A stretch of 39,744 nucleotides of DNA, taken from Thermoflexus hugenholtzii JAD2 (GTDB taxonomy: Bacteria; Chloroflexota; Dehalococcoidia; UBA2979). Positions 24,560 to 33,530 of the stretch are shown here, piece by piece. Each line of letters opens with the position of its first letter. Positions within the stretch are counted from its first letter, which is position 1. Below the pieces are notes generated by a model. That model searched no databases. It was not told the DNA's origin and saw only the letters and a program-made list of their open reading frames with translations. The stretch spans positions 1 to 39,744 of the forward strand of contig CAMDNW010000016.1 of NCBI GenBank assembly GCA_945903275.1. Direction: 5' to 3'. The position numbers and the translations under genes were made by a program.

Positions 24560-25258
24560 ATGCCGCCGATGACGATGCGTCTGCTGCTCCGCGAGGCCGC
24601 CGAGTCGCTCTTCCTGCAGCGTTGTGTGGCTTGTGGTCGCTTCGGCGCGGCGCTCCATTCAGAGTGCCTCCGCACCCTTACCCACGCTGAGGCTCCCCGC
24701 TGCCTCCGCTGCTGGCGCCCCGGTATCACTGGTACCTGCGCCGCCTGTACCGCCGCTCCGTCAGCGTTTCAGGCCCTGCGTGCGCCCTTCCGCTTCGACG
24801 GCGTCGCCCGCCGTGCGCTGCTGGAAGCGAAGTTCGCGGGTATCAGCGCACTCCTCGAACCGCTCGCCGAGGCCGCTGCCGTCGTGCCGTCAAACTGGCC
24901 CATCGATGCCGTCGCGCCTGTCCCGCTCCACCCCCGTTGCGAGCGGCAGCGCGGCTACAACCAGGCCGCCCTGCTCGCTGCGGTTGTTGCGGAGCGCCTT
25001 GGTGTCCCTTGTGAGCCTCGATTGCTGCGCCGCGTACGGGTGACGCCCCCGCGGCTGGACTGGATGCCGTGAGTCGCTCGCAGAATTTCGCGCGCGTTCG
25101 GTGTACCCCATGTAAATGGCTCGGCAGCCATACCGAAGCGCGTGTTGCTCGTCGATGCTGTGACCACCACCGGCGCAACGTTCGATGCCTGCGCCCGCGC
25201 GCTCCTCGATTCTGGTGTGGCGGCAGTATTCGCACTCGCCATCGCACGTGGGGGCTAG
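24560..25258 (+). pseudogene. comF: Decayed ComF-family phosphoribosyltransferase
   Basis: The first ~170 residues match ComF: a four-cysteine zinc site (CVACGRFG, then CLRC and CAAC), FRFDGVARRALLEAKFAG, and VAPVPLHPRCERQRGYNQA. The frame then meets TGA at 25070-25072. Past it the PRPP-binding part resumes in the same frame as KRVLLVDAVTTTGATFDACA and ends at TAG 25256-25258. A short stretch between (GLDAVSRSQN from about 25055) fits the family in the neighbouring frame, so two compensating shifts are likely. The PRPP loop normally reads VDDV-x-TTGAT; here the second Asp is Ala. ComF proteins act in DNA uptake and PRPP-linked chemistry. Probably non-functional. Confidence 0.78.
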
Positions 25259-25334
25259 CGCTCTCGCGAACGCCGTCCATATGATAGAAGGCGTCAACGC
25301 AGCATGACGCCGCGCGCCGGAGTGTGCGCTCCCC

Positions 25335-26291
25335 ATGATTATCACCGTCGCCCTCAATCCCGCGCTGGATCAAACCGTCGAGGTCGAGCACTTCGCGCCC
25401 GCTGATACCAACCGCGTGCTCGACATGCGCTTTGATATCGGCGGCAAGGGCATCAACGTCGCGCGCGTCCTCAAGACACTCGGCTTCGAGGCGCTGGCGA
25501 CCGGTTTCGCCGCCGGCGCCCGCGGCCGCCAGATCATCGAGCAACTTGAAGACAGTGGCATCGGCTGCGATTTCATCTACGTGCCCGGCGAAACCCGTAC
25601 CAACATTACCGTCCTTGACCGTGCCACTCACACCCACACCCAACTCGCACTCCCTGGTCCGGAAGTAGGCCCCGAGGCTGGTGCGCAACTTCGCGACCGC
25701 CTCCGCCGCCGCGTGCGCGAAGGTGGCTGGCTCGTCCTCGCCGGCTCGATCCCCCCGCCCGGTGACCCCGCGATTTACACCGATCTGATCCGTATGGCGG
25801 ACGAACACGGCACGCAGACGGCACTCGATGCCGACGGCCCTATCGTGAAAGCGGTGCTCGATGCCGGTGCTCATCCCACGCTCTTGAAGATCAACGACCA
25901 CGAACTCGCTCGCCTCACCCGCCAGACCATCGAGGATGAAGACGAAGCGCTGCAGGCGGCGCGTCTCGTCCGCGAGTGGGGCGTCCCCAATGTGGTCGTG
26001 ACGCTCGGCTCAGATGGAGCGATTGCGGTAACAGCAGATGGCGACTTCCTTGTCCGTCCGCCCTATGTCGACGTGGTTTCAGCGGTCGGCGCAGGCGATG
26101 CCTTCACAGGCGGCCTGATCTGCGGACTCATGCGCGAACACGACTGGGCCTACGCCCTCGCCCTCGCTGCCGCCGCTGGCTCTGCGACCTGCCAAACCCC
26201 CGGCACCATGCTCTGCGAGGGTGTCGATGTCATCGGCCTCGTGGCCAAGGCCGTAGTCGAACGCATTCCTATGTCCGCTGCTACTCGCTGA
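25335..26291 (+). CDS. 1-phosphofructokinase-family sugar-phosphate kinase (PfkB fold)
   Basis: A 318-residue ribokinase-fold enzyme. MIITVALNPALDQTVEV and the FDIGGKGINVARVLKTLG segment are signatures of 1-phosphofructokinase, tagatose-6-phosphate kinase and the hexose-phosphate kinases of this branch. ETRTNITVLD and the C-terminal SAVGAGDAFTGGL (catalytic Asp255 with an anion hole) complete it. The exact sugar phosphate cannot be decided: fructose-1-phosphate, fructose-6-phosphate and tagatose-6-phosphate are all possible. No phosphotransferase-system gene is nearby. It is monocistronic, between two decayed regions, and has no clear ribosome site. Confidence 0.88.
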   Translation: MIITVALNPALDQTVEVEHFAPADTNRVLDMRFDIGGKGINVARVLKTLGFEALATGFAAGARGRQIIEQLEDSGIGCDFIYVPGETRTNITVLDRATHTHTQLALPGPEVGPEAGAQLRDRLRRRVREGGWLVLAGSIPPPGDPAIYTDLIRMADEHGTQTALDADGPIVKAVLDAGAHPTLLKINDHELARLTRQTIEDEDEALQAARLVREWGVPNVVVTLGSDGAIAVTADGDFLVRPPYVDVVSAVGAGDAFTGGLICGLMREHDWAYALALAAAAGSATCQTPGTMLCEGVDVIGLVAKAVVERIPMSAATR

Positions 26292-26355
26292 CCGAAGCAT
26301 CCGTTGTCTACTTCTGCCGGTTATCGTGATCTCCTCCTTGAGAGGTGCTTGAGTG

Positions 26356-26667
26356 ATGGCACGAAAGATGCACTGGCGTAACCCATTCGCTGGTGAAGGC
26401 ATTGCTTGCGCTGGTGGTTTGGGTGCTCCTCCTTCGAGGGAGAAGGTGTTGGCCACGGTCGGTCGGAACATATCTAGCCAAATCGAAGACGTGGTTTGTG
26501 ATCTTTGCATATCAACGGTTGAGTACTTGCATTACCCGGTATATCGCAGAGGCGTACAAGATTGGGCCGACGAGGCCATCGAGACGTTCTTCGGCCCAGG
26601 TAGTGTCTGCCTAGGGCATTCAATAGGTCATGCTGGGGAAGCTGCGATGCTCGCATGGCAGCACTAG
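26356..26667 (+). CDS. Hypothetical protein, possibly the first part of a TAG-interrupted gene
   Basis: A 103-residue frame starting MARKMHWRNPFAGEG with AGAGG 10 bases upstream; it contains CDLC and no helix or signal. I recognise no family. After its TAG (26665-26667) the same frame runs on for another 71 codons to TAG at 26881, with protein-like content such as REAFKAGWDAIDF and GLEAFRVGWQRAFNWF. It may therefore be the 5' part of a gene of about 175 codons broken by one nonsense codon. Base composition is less GC-rich than the neighbours. Confidence 0.35.
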   Translation: MARKMHWRNPFAGEGIACAGGLGAPPSREKVLATVGRNISSQIEDVVCDLCISTVEYLHYPVYRRGVQDWADEAIETFFGPGSVCLGHSIGHAGEAAMLAWQH

Positions 26668-26888
26668 TCTTCTCGCAACTCGATCAGCGGGGAAGTCCCA
26701 CGCGAAGCCTTCAAGGCCGGGTGGGATGCTATAGATTTCCGGCTTGTTGAAGAGCGATGGCTTGCTGCTGATCCTGTCCAGCGTGGCGAAGGCCTAGAGG
26801 CATTTCGTGTTGGCTGGCAAAGGGCTTTCAACTGGTTCAATGCGGGAAATGATGGTGGTGGCGTGTTCGGTTACACGGGTTAGGCATG

Positions 26889-27416
26889 ATGTACTCGTCA
26901 GCACACCCTGATGCAGAGCACGTGCGCTGGTCGCCTCTCTACCACTTCTCCGAGCATCCAGATATTGCGATCTTTCTACCTCGACTGATGTCGCATCGCC
27001 CCGAAATCACCGAACCGCTCGTCTGGGCGGTCGACTAGGAGCACGCCTTCACTTACTGCTTCCCCCGCGACTGCCCCCACACCTCTCAGGCTGACCGTGA
27101 CCGCTGGTTCGGCGCCTCGGATGCCCGTGCCGTCGCGCACATCGAGTACGCTTGGCTGGAGCGGTTGCGAATCATGCCGCTCTACCGCTACACGCTGCCC
27201 GCCGAGACATTTCAGTGGGTTGGCCCGGACGGTGGCCCCGGCAATTACATCAGCCGCTCGCCGGTTACGTAGGATCGAATGGATCGGGTGAGTGATCTGT
27301 TCGAGGCGCTTCGGGAGGCTCGAATCGAGTTGCGAGCGCTCGACCGCTTGGCGCCCCTCTGTGGAGTCTAGGACGCGACGTTGCCCGTCTCGGGATTCCG
27401 GCTCAGCTTCGCCTAG
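26889..27416 (+). pseudogene. DUF6886-like gene interrupted by three in-frame TAG codons
   Basis: One frame carries similarity to a family I believe is annotated DUF6886: LYHFSEHPDIAIFLPR, EPLVWAVD, YCFPRDCP, AHIEYAWLERLRIMPLYRYT, YISRSPVT, then DLFEALREARIELRALDRLA and SGFRLSFA. TAG codons occur inside it at 27036, 27270 and 27369, before the final TAG at 27414. No frameshift is needed across the whole length, but about eight residues seem missing after FPRDCP. At 27369 the family usually has Trp, one base from TAG. The family's function is unknown. Probably a pseudogene. Confidence 0.7.
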
Positions 27417-27473
27417 GACTGGCGATCTGCTCAGGAGTAGCACGTGGCCTTCGGTCAGTTAGGCCTCTCGGCG

Positions 27474-27503
27474 TTGACCCTCGCCGAAACGCCTTTCTAT
27501 ACT
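27474..27503 (+). promoter_or_regulatory. Sigma-70-type promoter of rpsF-ssb-rpsR
   Basis: TTGACC at 27474-27479 and TATACT at 27498-27503 are separated by 18 bases, about 100 bases before the rpsF start. The leader contains a small stem (27535-27539 with 27548-27552) that could belong to an S6:S18-binding control element. That last point is speculation. Confidence 0.6.
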
Positions 27504-27601
27504 CATTGCCCCGAGGCGAGTGGCGACCATTTGGCGCCGCCATCTGACGGCGTCTGGTGTATGGTGTCCCGGGCCGGGATAGGCCTGTGTTGGGGGATCG
27601 C

Positions 27602-28060
27602 TTGAACGAATACGAACTGCTCTACATCGTCAGCCCGCGCGTGCCCGCGGACGATGTCGCCAACGTCATCGAGCGCGTGGACGCGCTCATCCAGAACGTG
27701 GGCGGCGAAATCCTCACCACGGACAACTGGGGCCGCCGCCGGCTCGCCTACCCGATCCGCCAGTACTTTGAGGGTACCTACGTCCTTACCACCCTCAAGA
27801 TGCCACCAGCCGGTGCGGTCGGTGTCGAGGCTGCGCTGGTTATCTCCGAAGAGATCATCCGCCACATGTTGATCTCTGGCATCATCCCGCGCACCTCCGG
27901 TGGCCGCACGCGCGACGACCGCGACCGCGACCGCGCATTCGACGCTCCGCGCGACGATGCCGCCCCGCGTGAAGAGCGCGAGATGCGTGACGAGCCTGAT
28001 GAGGAACCCGGTAGCGACGAAGAGCCCGTGCGCGAGCCCGAGCCTGCGGTCGCTGAGTAG
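27602..28060 (+). CDS. rpsF: Small-subunit ribosomal protein bS6
   Basis: A 152-residue bS6. The first ~95 residues form the usual fold: NEYELLYIVSPRV, GRRRLAYPIRQYFEGTYVL and ISEEIIRHMLI. Beyond this is a charged tail of ~55 residues rich in Asp, Arg, Glu and Pro, longer than usual. The start is TTG at 27602, which follows GGGGG at 27592-27596 and gives the family N-terminus; an upstream ATG at 27557 would add an unrelated extension. bS6 binds bS18 and helps assemble the platform of the 30S subunit. First gene of rpsF-ssb-rpsR. Confidence 0.95.
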   Translation: MNEYELLYIVSPRVPADDVANVIERVDALIQNVGGEILTTDNWGRRRLAYPIRQYFEGTYVLTTLKMPPAGAVGVEAALVISEEIIRHMLISGIIPRTSGGRTRDDRDRDRAFDAPRDDAAPREEREMRDEPDEEPGSDEEPVREPEPAVAE

Positions 28061-28091
28061 GCATCTCCCCCAGAGAAGGGGACGGTGACAC

Positions 28092-28517
28092 ATGACGCTG
28101 AATAAAGTGATGGTGATTGGCAATCTCGGGGCAGACCCGGAGATGCGCTATACCGCCAACGGCACCGCCGTGACCAACTTCAGCATCGCCGCCAACGAGC
28201 GCTACACCGACCGCGCTGGACAGCAGCAGGATCGTACCGAGTGGTTCCGCATCGTCACGTTTGACCGGCTCGCTGAACTCTGCTCGCAGTACCTTACGAA
28301 AGGCCGTCAGGTCTACGTCGAAGGGCGCTTGCAGACTCGTTCGTGGGACGGACAGGATGGACAGAAGCATTACATGACCGAAGTCATCGCACAGACCGTC
28401 CGCTTCCTGGGTGGCGTTGCTGGCGGTGGCAGCGGACGTGGTGAATCATTTGACCCAGGTATGCCCGTCGGCGCAGACGCCGGTGGTGATATCGATCCAG
28501 ACGATCTGCCGTTCTAA
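28092..28517 (+). CDS. ssb: Single-stranded DNA-binding protein
   Basis: A 141-residue SSB. The OB fold begins [19 protein letters not shown] and includes [32 protein letters not shown] and [13 protein letters not shown] flexible Gly/Asp-rich linker follows and the end is DIDPDDLPF, the acidic tip that binds partner proteins in replication and repair. It lies between rpsF and rpsR, the usual order. Confidence 0.97.
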   Translation: MTLNKVMVIGNLGADPEMRYTANGTAVTNFSIAANERYTDRAGQQQDRTEWFRIVTFDRLAELCSQYLTKGRQVYVEGRLQTRSWDGQDGQKHYMTEVIAQTVRFLGGVAGGGSGRGESFDPGMPVGADAGGDIDPDDLPF

Positions 28518-28549
28518 GCGGCATCAGCAACACAGCAGAGAGAGCAGCC

Positions 28550-28924
28550 ATGACGACCGAAGAAATGAACGCCCCCAGCTTCGACGGCCCGTCGCACGAT
28601 CGCGGCGATCGTGACCGCGGCGGCGACCGCGATGATCGAGGCAGTGGCGGGCGGCGCTTCGGCGCGCGGCGCCGCGGCTGCAACTTCTGCATCGAAAAGA
28701 TCGAGCAGCCCGACTACAAGGATGTCTCGATGCTCCGCCGCTACGTGACCGACCGCGGCAAGCTGGAGCCGCGCCGCAAGGTAGGCACCTGCGCCAAGCA
28801 CCAGCGCGGCGTCGCTACCGCGGTGAAGCGCGCCCGCCAAGTAGCGCTGCTCCCGTACACTGCCGAGCACGATCGGTACTCCGGTATCCTCAGTAGCGGT
28901 CGCTCATCCACCGGTCGCCGCTAA
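28550..28924 (+). CDS. rpsR: Small-subunit ribosomal protein bS18
   Basis: A 124-residue bS18 with the core in the middle: CNFCIEKIEQPDYKDVSMLR, YVTDRGKLEPRRKVGTCAKH and ARQVALLPYT. The CNFC and CAKH cysteines and histidine form a zinc site, so this is the zinc-binding version of the protein. The ~40-residue N-terminal extension is rich in Asp, Arg and Gly. It ends rpsF-ssb-rpsR, and rplI does not follow. Confidence 0.95.
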   Translation: MTTEEMNAPSFDGPSHDRGDRDRGGDRDDRGSGGRRFGARRRGCNFCIEKIEQPDYKDVSMLRRYVTDRGKLEPRRKVGTCAKHQRGVATAVKRARQVALLPYTAEHDRYSGILSSGRSSTGRR

Positions 28925-29033
28925 CCAGCCCGCAAGATAGCCGCCGGGTGAGGGTGGCGAGCATGACGAGCCGCTCAGGCAGAGTGCCCTCCCCACGGCT
29001 TGCTCCCGCCGCCAGAGAAGGGACTACCCACAG

Positions 29034-30101
29034 GTGGCCGGGATGACCACGCAGCGCGCCCCCTCACGACGCATTCAGCCGCGCGGCCCCGAGAGTGGGA
29101 CTGATCGGCTTGCCATTATCGCGACCGTCGCGGTCGTCTTGGTCGCCGTGATCGTGATCGCCATCGGCTACTACTTCACTCGTTATCTCCCGCCGCGTGA
29201 GCATGTCCTGACGGTCGACGAACAGAAGTTCACCGCCAGAGATATCGAACGTAGAGCCGTGTATCTGCTGCTCAGCGAACCAGCCCTCGCTCCTCGCGAT
29301 CCCCTGGAGATCGTCCCGAAGACATTCGATCAATTCGAGCGCGAGGCGATAATTCGCGCACGTGCGAACGCAGTTGTCGGCGACCTGACGGCTGAAGACC
29401 TCGAACGCGAAATGCGCACCTTATTCCTTCCTCCGCAACCGACGTTGTCGTCTGCTGCCACAGGTGCGGGGATAGCTAGTGCAACACCGACTCCATTGCC
29501 TGATGACCAGTATGCGAAGGCGTTGAGCCTGCGGCTCGATCGCACGGGTATCAGCAAGGCGGAACTCGAACAGATCGTCTACGCCCAGGTGCTGGAGAAG
29601 CGCCTGAAAGAGCATCTCGTGAAGGAGCTCCCCAAGGCCGGCCTGCAACTTCACTTTGCGGTAGCCCGGCTGACCGATCGCGCGAAGGCAGATCAGGTGC
29701 GTGAGGTCGTGCTGCGTCCGGGTGTCGACTTCGGGCAGGTGGCGGAGGTGAACAGCGCATCGGATAGCGGGCCGATCGGTGACCTCGATTGGATGCTGCC
29801 CCAGGAACTGAGGGAGTCGATTCGCACAGTCGCCGTCGCCATGAAGCCTGGTGACGTCTCCGCGGTCACGCCGAACCAGCAGTTTTTCGAGGTTTATAAG
29901 GTCATCGCACGCGACGAAGAACGCGAATTCACGGCGGATCAGCGCGACAAGCTTGCAGCTGAGCGCTTGACTGCCTGGCTGGGCGAGCAGCGCGCCGATC
30001 TGCAAGTGCAACGTGATCTCTCGTCCGCCGAGGACGAATGGATACGCAACCAGGCGGTCGCTCGATACACGAAAGCCGTGAGGCAGCCCAGTGCCCCTTG
30101 A
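29034..30101 (+). CDS. Membrane-anchored PpiC/SurA-like peptidyl-prolyl isomerase
   Basis: A 355-residue protein with a cytoplasmic N-terminus, one helix (about 27-49) and an extracytoplasmic remainder. Residues 60-190 resemble the SurA N-terminal chaperone fold. The parvulin domain (about 205-300) is seen in FAVARLTDRAKADQV, VVLRPGVDFGQVAEVNS, SGPIGDLDWMLPQEL and VAVAMKPGDVSAV. Such proteins help fold secreted proteins and some have rotamase activity. GTG at 29034 is chosen; AGAAGGGA lies upstream. The stop overlaps the GTG of hom (30091), so the two are coupled although their roles differ. Confidence 0.85.
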   Translation: MAGMTTQRAPSRRIQPRGPESGTDRLAIIATVAVVLVAVIVIAIGYYFTRYLPPREHVLTVDEQKFTARDIERRAVYLLLSEPALAPRDPLEIVPKTFDQFEREAIIRARANAVVGDLTAEDLEREMRTLFLPPQPTLSSAATGAGIASATPTPLPDDQYAKALSLRLDRTGISKAELEQIVYAQVLEKRLKEHLVKELPKAGLQLHFAVARLTDRAKADQVREVVLRPGVDFGQVAEVNSASDSGPIGDLDWMLPQELRESIRTVAVAMKPGDVSAVTPNQQFFEVYKVIARDEEREFTADQRDKLAAERLTAWLGEQRADLQVQRDLSSAEDEWIRNQAVARYTKAVRQPSAP

Positions 30102-31380
30102 CGCAGTCGGCGTCGCCATGCTCGGCGCCGGCAATGTCGGCGCTGGCGTGATCGCCGCGCTCCGTGCGGGGCACGAGCGATACGCCGTGCACATCGGCCG
30201 TCCGCTGCTGCTGCGACGTGTTCTCGTGCGCGATACTGCGCGCGCACGCGACGGTGTCGAGGCCTCGGTCCTCACCTCGCATTTTGAAGACATCCTCGCC
30301 GACCCTGCTATCGAGGTGGTGATCGAACTCATGGGCGGCGAACACCCCGCTCGCGAATACATCGAGGCCGTACTGGCTTCCGGTCGTCACGTGGTGACCG
30401 CGAACAAAGAGGTCATGGCGAAGCACGGCGCGGCGCTGCTCGCGGTCGCCGCCGCGCACAACGTTCGGCTGCTCTACGAGGCGGCGGTCGGTGGCGGCAT
30501 CCCCATCATCAGTCCGCTCTCGCGCGACTTACTGGCGAATGACGTGACCGCCGTTACGGCGATCATCAACGGCACCACCAACTACATGCTGACTGGGATG
30601 TCCCAGACCGGTACCGACTACGCGGTCGCCCTCGCGGAAGCGCAACGCCTCGGCTACGCCGAGCCCGACCCCACTGCTGATGTCGAGGGTACCGACGCGT
30701 CGTACAAACTCGCCATCCTCTGCGGCCTTGCCTTCCACGTGGCCATCTCACCGGACGACGTAGCGAAGCAGGGGATTACGAGGCTGGCGGCGCGCGACTT
30801 CAAGTATGCCGACGCGCTCGGTTACACGATCAAACTGCTCGCGACTGGTCGCTTGGTCGATGGCGGTGTGGTTGCTTCTGTCCAGCCAACGCTCATCGCG
30901 AAGGACGAGCCGCTCGCGAAGGTCGACGGCGTGCTGAACGCCATCCAGATCGAAGGCGACCTCGTGGGCCGCGTGCAATTCCAGGGCCGCGGCGCGGGCC
31001 CGGCCCCCACCGCCAGCGCTGTGCTCGCCGATGTGCTCGATGTCGCCCGCGACATCGTCGCCGGACGCCGCCCCGCCGAGGCGGTCGAGCACCGCAAGTT
31101 GCCGATTCATCCGCCTGGGATGCACCGTTCGCGCTACTACATGCGCGTCACCGTGCAGGATCAGCCCGGAGTCCTCGCGGCTATCGCTGGCATCCTCGGC
31201 GGACAGGCGATCAGCATCGCTTCCGTGCTCCAGGTCGAGACCGACGACGACGCCCGCACCGCCGAACTCGTGATCACGACACACCACGCGACCGGCGCTG
31301 CACGCGATGCCGCACTCGCGGAAATCCGTGCCCTGGACGTAGTGGTCGAGGTTGGCAATGTCCTTGCGATGGCTGGCTGA
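30091..31380 (+). CDS. hom: Homoserine dehydrogenase with ACT domain
   Basis: A 429-residue enzyme reducing aspartate semialdehyde to homoserine, the branch point for threonine and methionine. The NAD(P)-binding site opens with VGVAMLGAGNVGAGV. VVTANKEVMAKHG, YEAAVGGGIPII, INGTTNYMLT and EPDPTADVEGTDASYKLAIL are the family's catalytic segments. The C-terminal ACT domain begins RSRYYMRVTVQDQPGVLA and is likely to bind threonine for feedback control. The GTG start overlaps the foldase gene by 11 bases. thrC lies downstream, with a coiled-coil gene between. Confidence 0.96.
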   Translation: MPLDAVGVAMLGAGNVGAGVIAALRAGHERYAVHIGRPLLLRRVLVRDTARARDGVEASVLTSHFEDILADPAIEVVIELMGGEHPAREYIEAVLASGRHVVTANKEVMAKHGAALLAVAAAHNVRLLYEAAVGGGIPIISPLSRDLLANDVTAVTAIINGTTNYMLTGMSQTGTDYAVALAEAQRLGYAEPDPTADVEGTDASYKLAILCGLAFHVAISPDDVAKQGITRLAARDFKYADALGYTIKLLATGRLVDGGVVASVQPTLIAKDEPLAKVDGVLNAIQIEGDLVGRVQFQGRGAGPAPTASAVLADVLDVARDIVAGRRPAEAVEHRKLPIHPPGMHRSRYYMRVTVQDQPGVLAAIAGILGGQAISIASVLQVETDDDARTAELVITTHHATGAARDAALAEIRALDVVVEVGNVLAMAG

Positions 31381-32404
31381 TGTGACCGCCCCCGAGGCTT
31401 CAGCCGCCTGGGTGGATGAGCAGGTCGCTCGCGTGCTCGCACGCATCGAAACCCTGACACGCGAAGCCGCTCAGTTGCAGGCGGCGCTCGGCGCTCGCGA
31501 GCACGAGGTCAGCGAACTGCGGGTGGCACTCGACATCATCGATGGCCGTACGCGCCGTCACGAGGCTGGTCAGGACACCGTGCGGGAGTTACGCCAGGCC
31601 GTGAGCGCACTTGAAGAGCGCGTCGCCGAGGAATCCTCGCTGTGTCGAGAGCAACGCTCCGCTACCGAGCGCGAGCAAGGCGGCGAGCATGACTCCGGTC
31701 AGTCGTTGGAGCGCGCTCTGCTTGAACTGCGCGACCGCGTGGCCAACCTCGAACAAGGCAGCATTGCGGCCGGTGAGCGGCAGGCGCACCTCGGCGGCGG
31801 CCTCGCAGCCAGCGACGCAGCAGGCCAGCAACTGGCCGCCCGTGTCGCCGCACTCGCCGCACGCCTCGATGCCTTCACCGATGCTGCGCATCACGGGACG
31901 AGCGCTACTGGCCGTATCGATGACGAGGTCGCACGAATCGAAGCACGCCTGCGGGTCGTCGAGGCGCAGGCTGGTGAACTGCGCAACGACCGCCAGCGGC
32001 TGTTTGATGACGTGACGGCGTTGCAGCGTGTCGTCGAGCGCGAGGAGTCCATCGCCAACCTCATCGAGCAACACCGCGTGCTCCGCCAGCGGCTGGAGGA
32101 CGGCCTTGCCAGCCTTGATGAGCGCGTACTCACTGCCGATACCGCACGAGCCGAGGCCAGCGAGGAGCGGCGTCTCTTGCTGGCGCGTTTCGATAGTTCG
32201 ATGCGCCGCATGGACGAGCTCGCTGCGCAAGTGGAAGCCCAGCGCGGTGTGTTGCTAGATCATTTCCAGCGCGCGACAGTGGCGGCGGAAGAAGCTGGCC
32301 GCCGCCAGTCGGACGAGATCGACCGGCAGGCGCGGGCGGCGCGCGAATTACTGGTGCGGCTCGCCGAACGCACCGGCGAAGCGTCACAGGAGCAGCCGCT
32401 ATGA
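31358..32404 (+). CDS. Coiled-coil protein between hom and thrC
   Basis: A 348-residue protein made almost entirely of heptad-like helices rich in Ala, Glu, Arg, Leu and Gln, for example [20 protein letters not shown] and [19 protein letters not shown]. There is no signal peptide or membrane helix and no recognised domain. The ATG at 31358, with GAGG 6 bases upstream, overlaps hom by 23 bases; a GTG at 31382 just after the hom stop is an alternative. Its stop overlaps the thrC start as ATGA. It may be a scaffold or a chromosome-organising protein. Its place inside the threonine operon is unexplained. Confidence 0.65.
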   Translation: MSLRWLADVTAPEASAAWVDEQVARVLARIETLTREAAQLQAALGAREHEVSELRVALDIIDGRTRRHEAGQDTVRELRQAVSALEERVAEESSLCREQRSATEREQGGEHDSGQSLERALLELRDRVANLEQGSIAAGERQAHLGGGLAASDAAGQQLAARVAALAARLDAFTDAAHHGTSATGRIDDEVARIEARLRVVEAQAGELRNDRQRLFDDVTALQRVVEREESIANLIEQHRVLRQRLEDGLASLDERVLTADTARAEASEERRLLLARFDSSMRRMDELAAQVEAQRGVLLDHFQRATVAAEEAGRRQSDEIDRQARAARELLVRLAERTGEASQEQPL

Positions 32405-33465
32405 CCGAACCCGGCGCGCATTTTATCTTCGACAAGTACGCGGCGCTGTTGCCCGTCACGCCAAACACGCCGATGGTGACCCTAGGTGAAGGGGGTACGC
32501 CGCTCGTCCGTTCGCGCCGCATCGGCCCGGAACTCGGCCTTGCCGGTCTGTATTTCAAACTCGAGTACGCCAACCCGACCGGCTCGTTCAAGGATCGCGG
32601 CATGGTGATGGCCGTCGCGAAGGCCATCGAGCATGGCGCAACATCGCTGCTCTGCGCTTCCACTGGCAACACCTCCGCTTCCGCCGCAGCCTACGCCGCT
32701 CGCTATGGCATTCCGTCCTACGTCGTCGTGCCGTCTGGCCGCATCGCGATGGGCAAACTGGCGCAGGCGGTCGCCCACGGTGCGGAGATCGTCGCCGTTG
32801 ATGGCTCATTCGACGATGCGTTCCGCATCGCCCGCGAACTGGCGGAGCGGCCCGGCGTGGCGCTCGTGAACTCCGTGAACCCGTACCGCATCGAAGGCCA
32901 GAAGACCGCGGCCTTCGAGATCGTCGATGATCTCGGCGACGCCCCCGACCTTCTTTGCATCCCGGTCGGCAACGCTGGCAACATCACCGCCTACTGGCGA
33001 GGCTTCTCCGAGTACCTGCGCCTCGAACGATCATCGAAGCGCCCGCAGATGTGGGGCTTTCAGGCCAACGGTGCGGCGCCGCTCGTACTCGGCCACCCCG
33101 TCGGGAACCCCGAGACGATCGCGACCGCCATCCGGATCGGCAACCCCGCTTCGTGGGACGGCGCCATCAGCGCCCGCGAGGAGTCTGGCGGCGCCATCGA
33201 CGCTGTGACCGACGACGAGATTCTCGCTGCCTACCGCAGGCTCGCTGCCGAGGAAGGCCTCTTCTGCGAACCTGCTTCTGCCGCTTCCGTCGCGGGACTC
33301 CTGAAGCGGGCCGTAGGCGGCGCATCGCTCGCTGGCCTCACCGCTGTCTGTATCCTGACCGGCCATGGCCTGAAGGATCCCGACACTGCGATGACCATCG
33401 AGGTGAAGCGGCACGAAGTAGCAGCCGACGTTGACGCCGCCGCGCGGAGCCTCGGCTGGCGCTAG
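32401..33465 (+). CDS. thrC: Threonine synthase
   Basis: A 354-residue PLP enzyme converting O-phosphohomoserine to threonine. Lys64 in the PTGSFKDRG motif binds PLP. The phosphate-binding loop is seen in [19 protein letters not shown], and [13 protein letters not shown] and [13 protein letters not shown] are typical of the bacterial short form. It overlaps the coiled-coil gene by four bases (ATGA) and with hom forms the threonine branch. The kinase thrB is not in the window. Confidence 0.95.
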   Translation: MTEPGAHFIFDKYAALLPVTPNTPMVTLGEGGTPLVRSRRIGPELGLAGLYFKLEYANPTGSFKDRGMVMAVAKAIEHGATSLLCASTGNTSASAAAYAARYGIPSYVVVPSGRIAMGKLAQAVAHGAEIVAVDGSFDDAFRIARELAERPGVALVNSVNPYRIEGQKTAAFEIVDDLGDAPDLLCIPVGNAGNITAYWRGFSEYLRLERSSKRPQMWGFQANGAAPLVLGHPVGNPETIATAIRIGNPASWDGAISAREESGGAIDAVTDDEILAAYRRLAAEEGLFCEPASAASVAGLLKRAVGGASLAGLTAVCILTGHGLKDPDTAMTIEVKRHEVAADVDAAARSLGWR

Positions 33466-33486
33466 TGTCCGCGGCTCCCGGTGCCG

Positions 33487-33495
33487 TGCTACGAT
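33487..33495 (+). promoter_or_regulatory. Possible extended -10 promoter for folE
   Basis: TGCTACGAT gives an extended -10, like the one before purF. It lies 36 bases before the folE GTG. A -35 is not evident, which is tolerable for extended -10 promoters. Confidence 0.4.
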
Positions 33496-33530
33496 TATTT
33501 CCCGCTTGTACGCGGGCGTGAGGGTGTTCA

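Noticed and set aside
26356-27416. TAG recoding (pyrrolysine or suppressor tRNA) in the interrupted genes
   Set aside because: About half of the intact genes in the window, such as purF, purM, purH, purL, dnaB, thrC and rpsL, end in TAG, so general recoding is unlikely. Kept only as a low-interest check.
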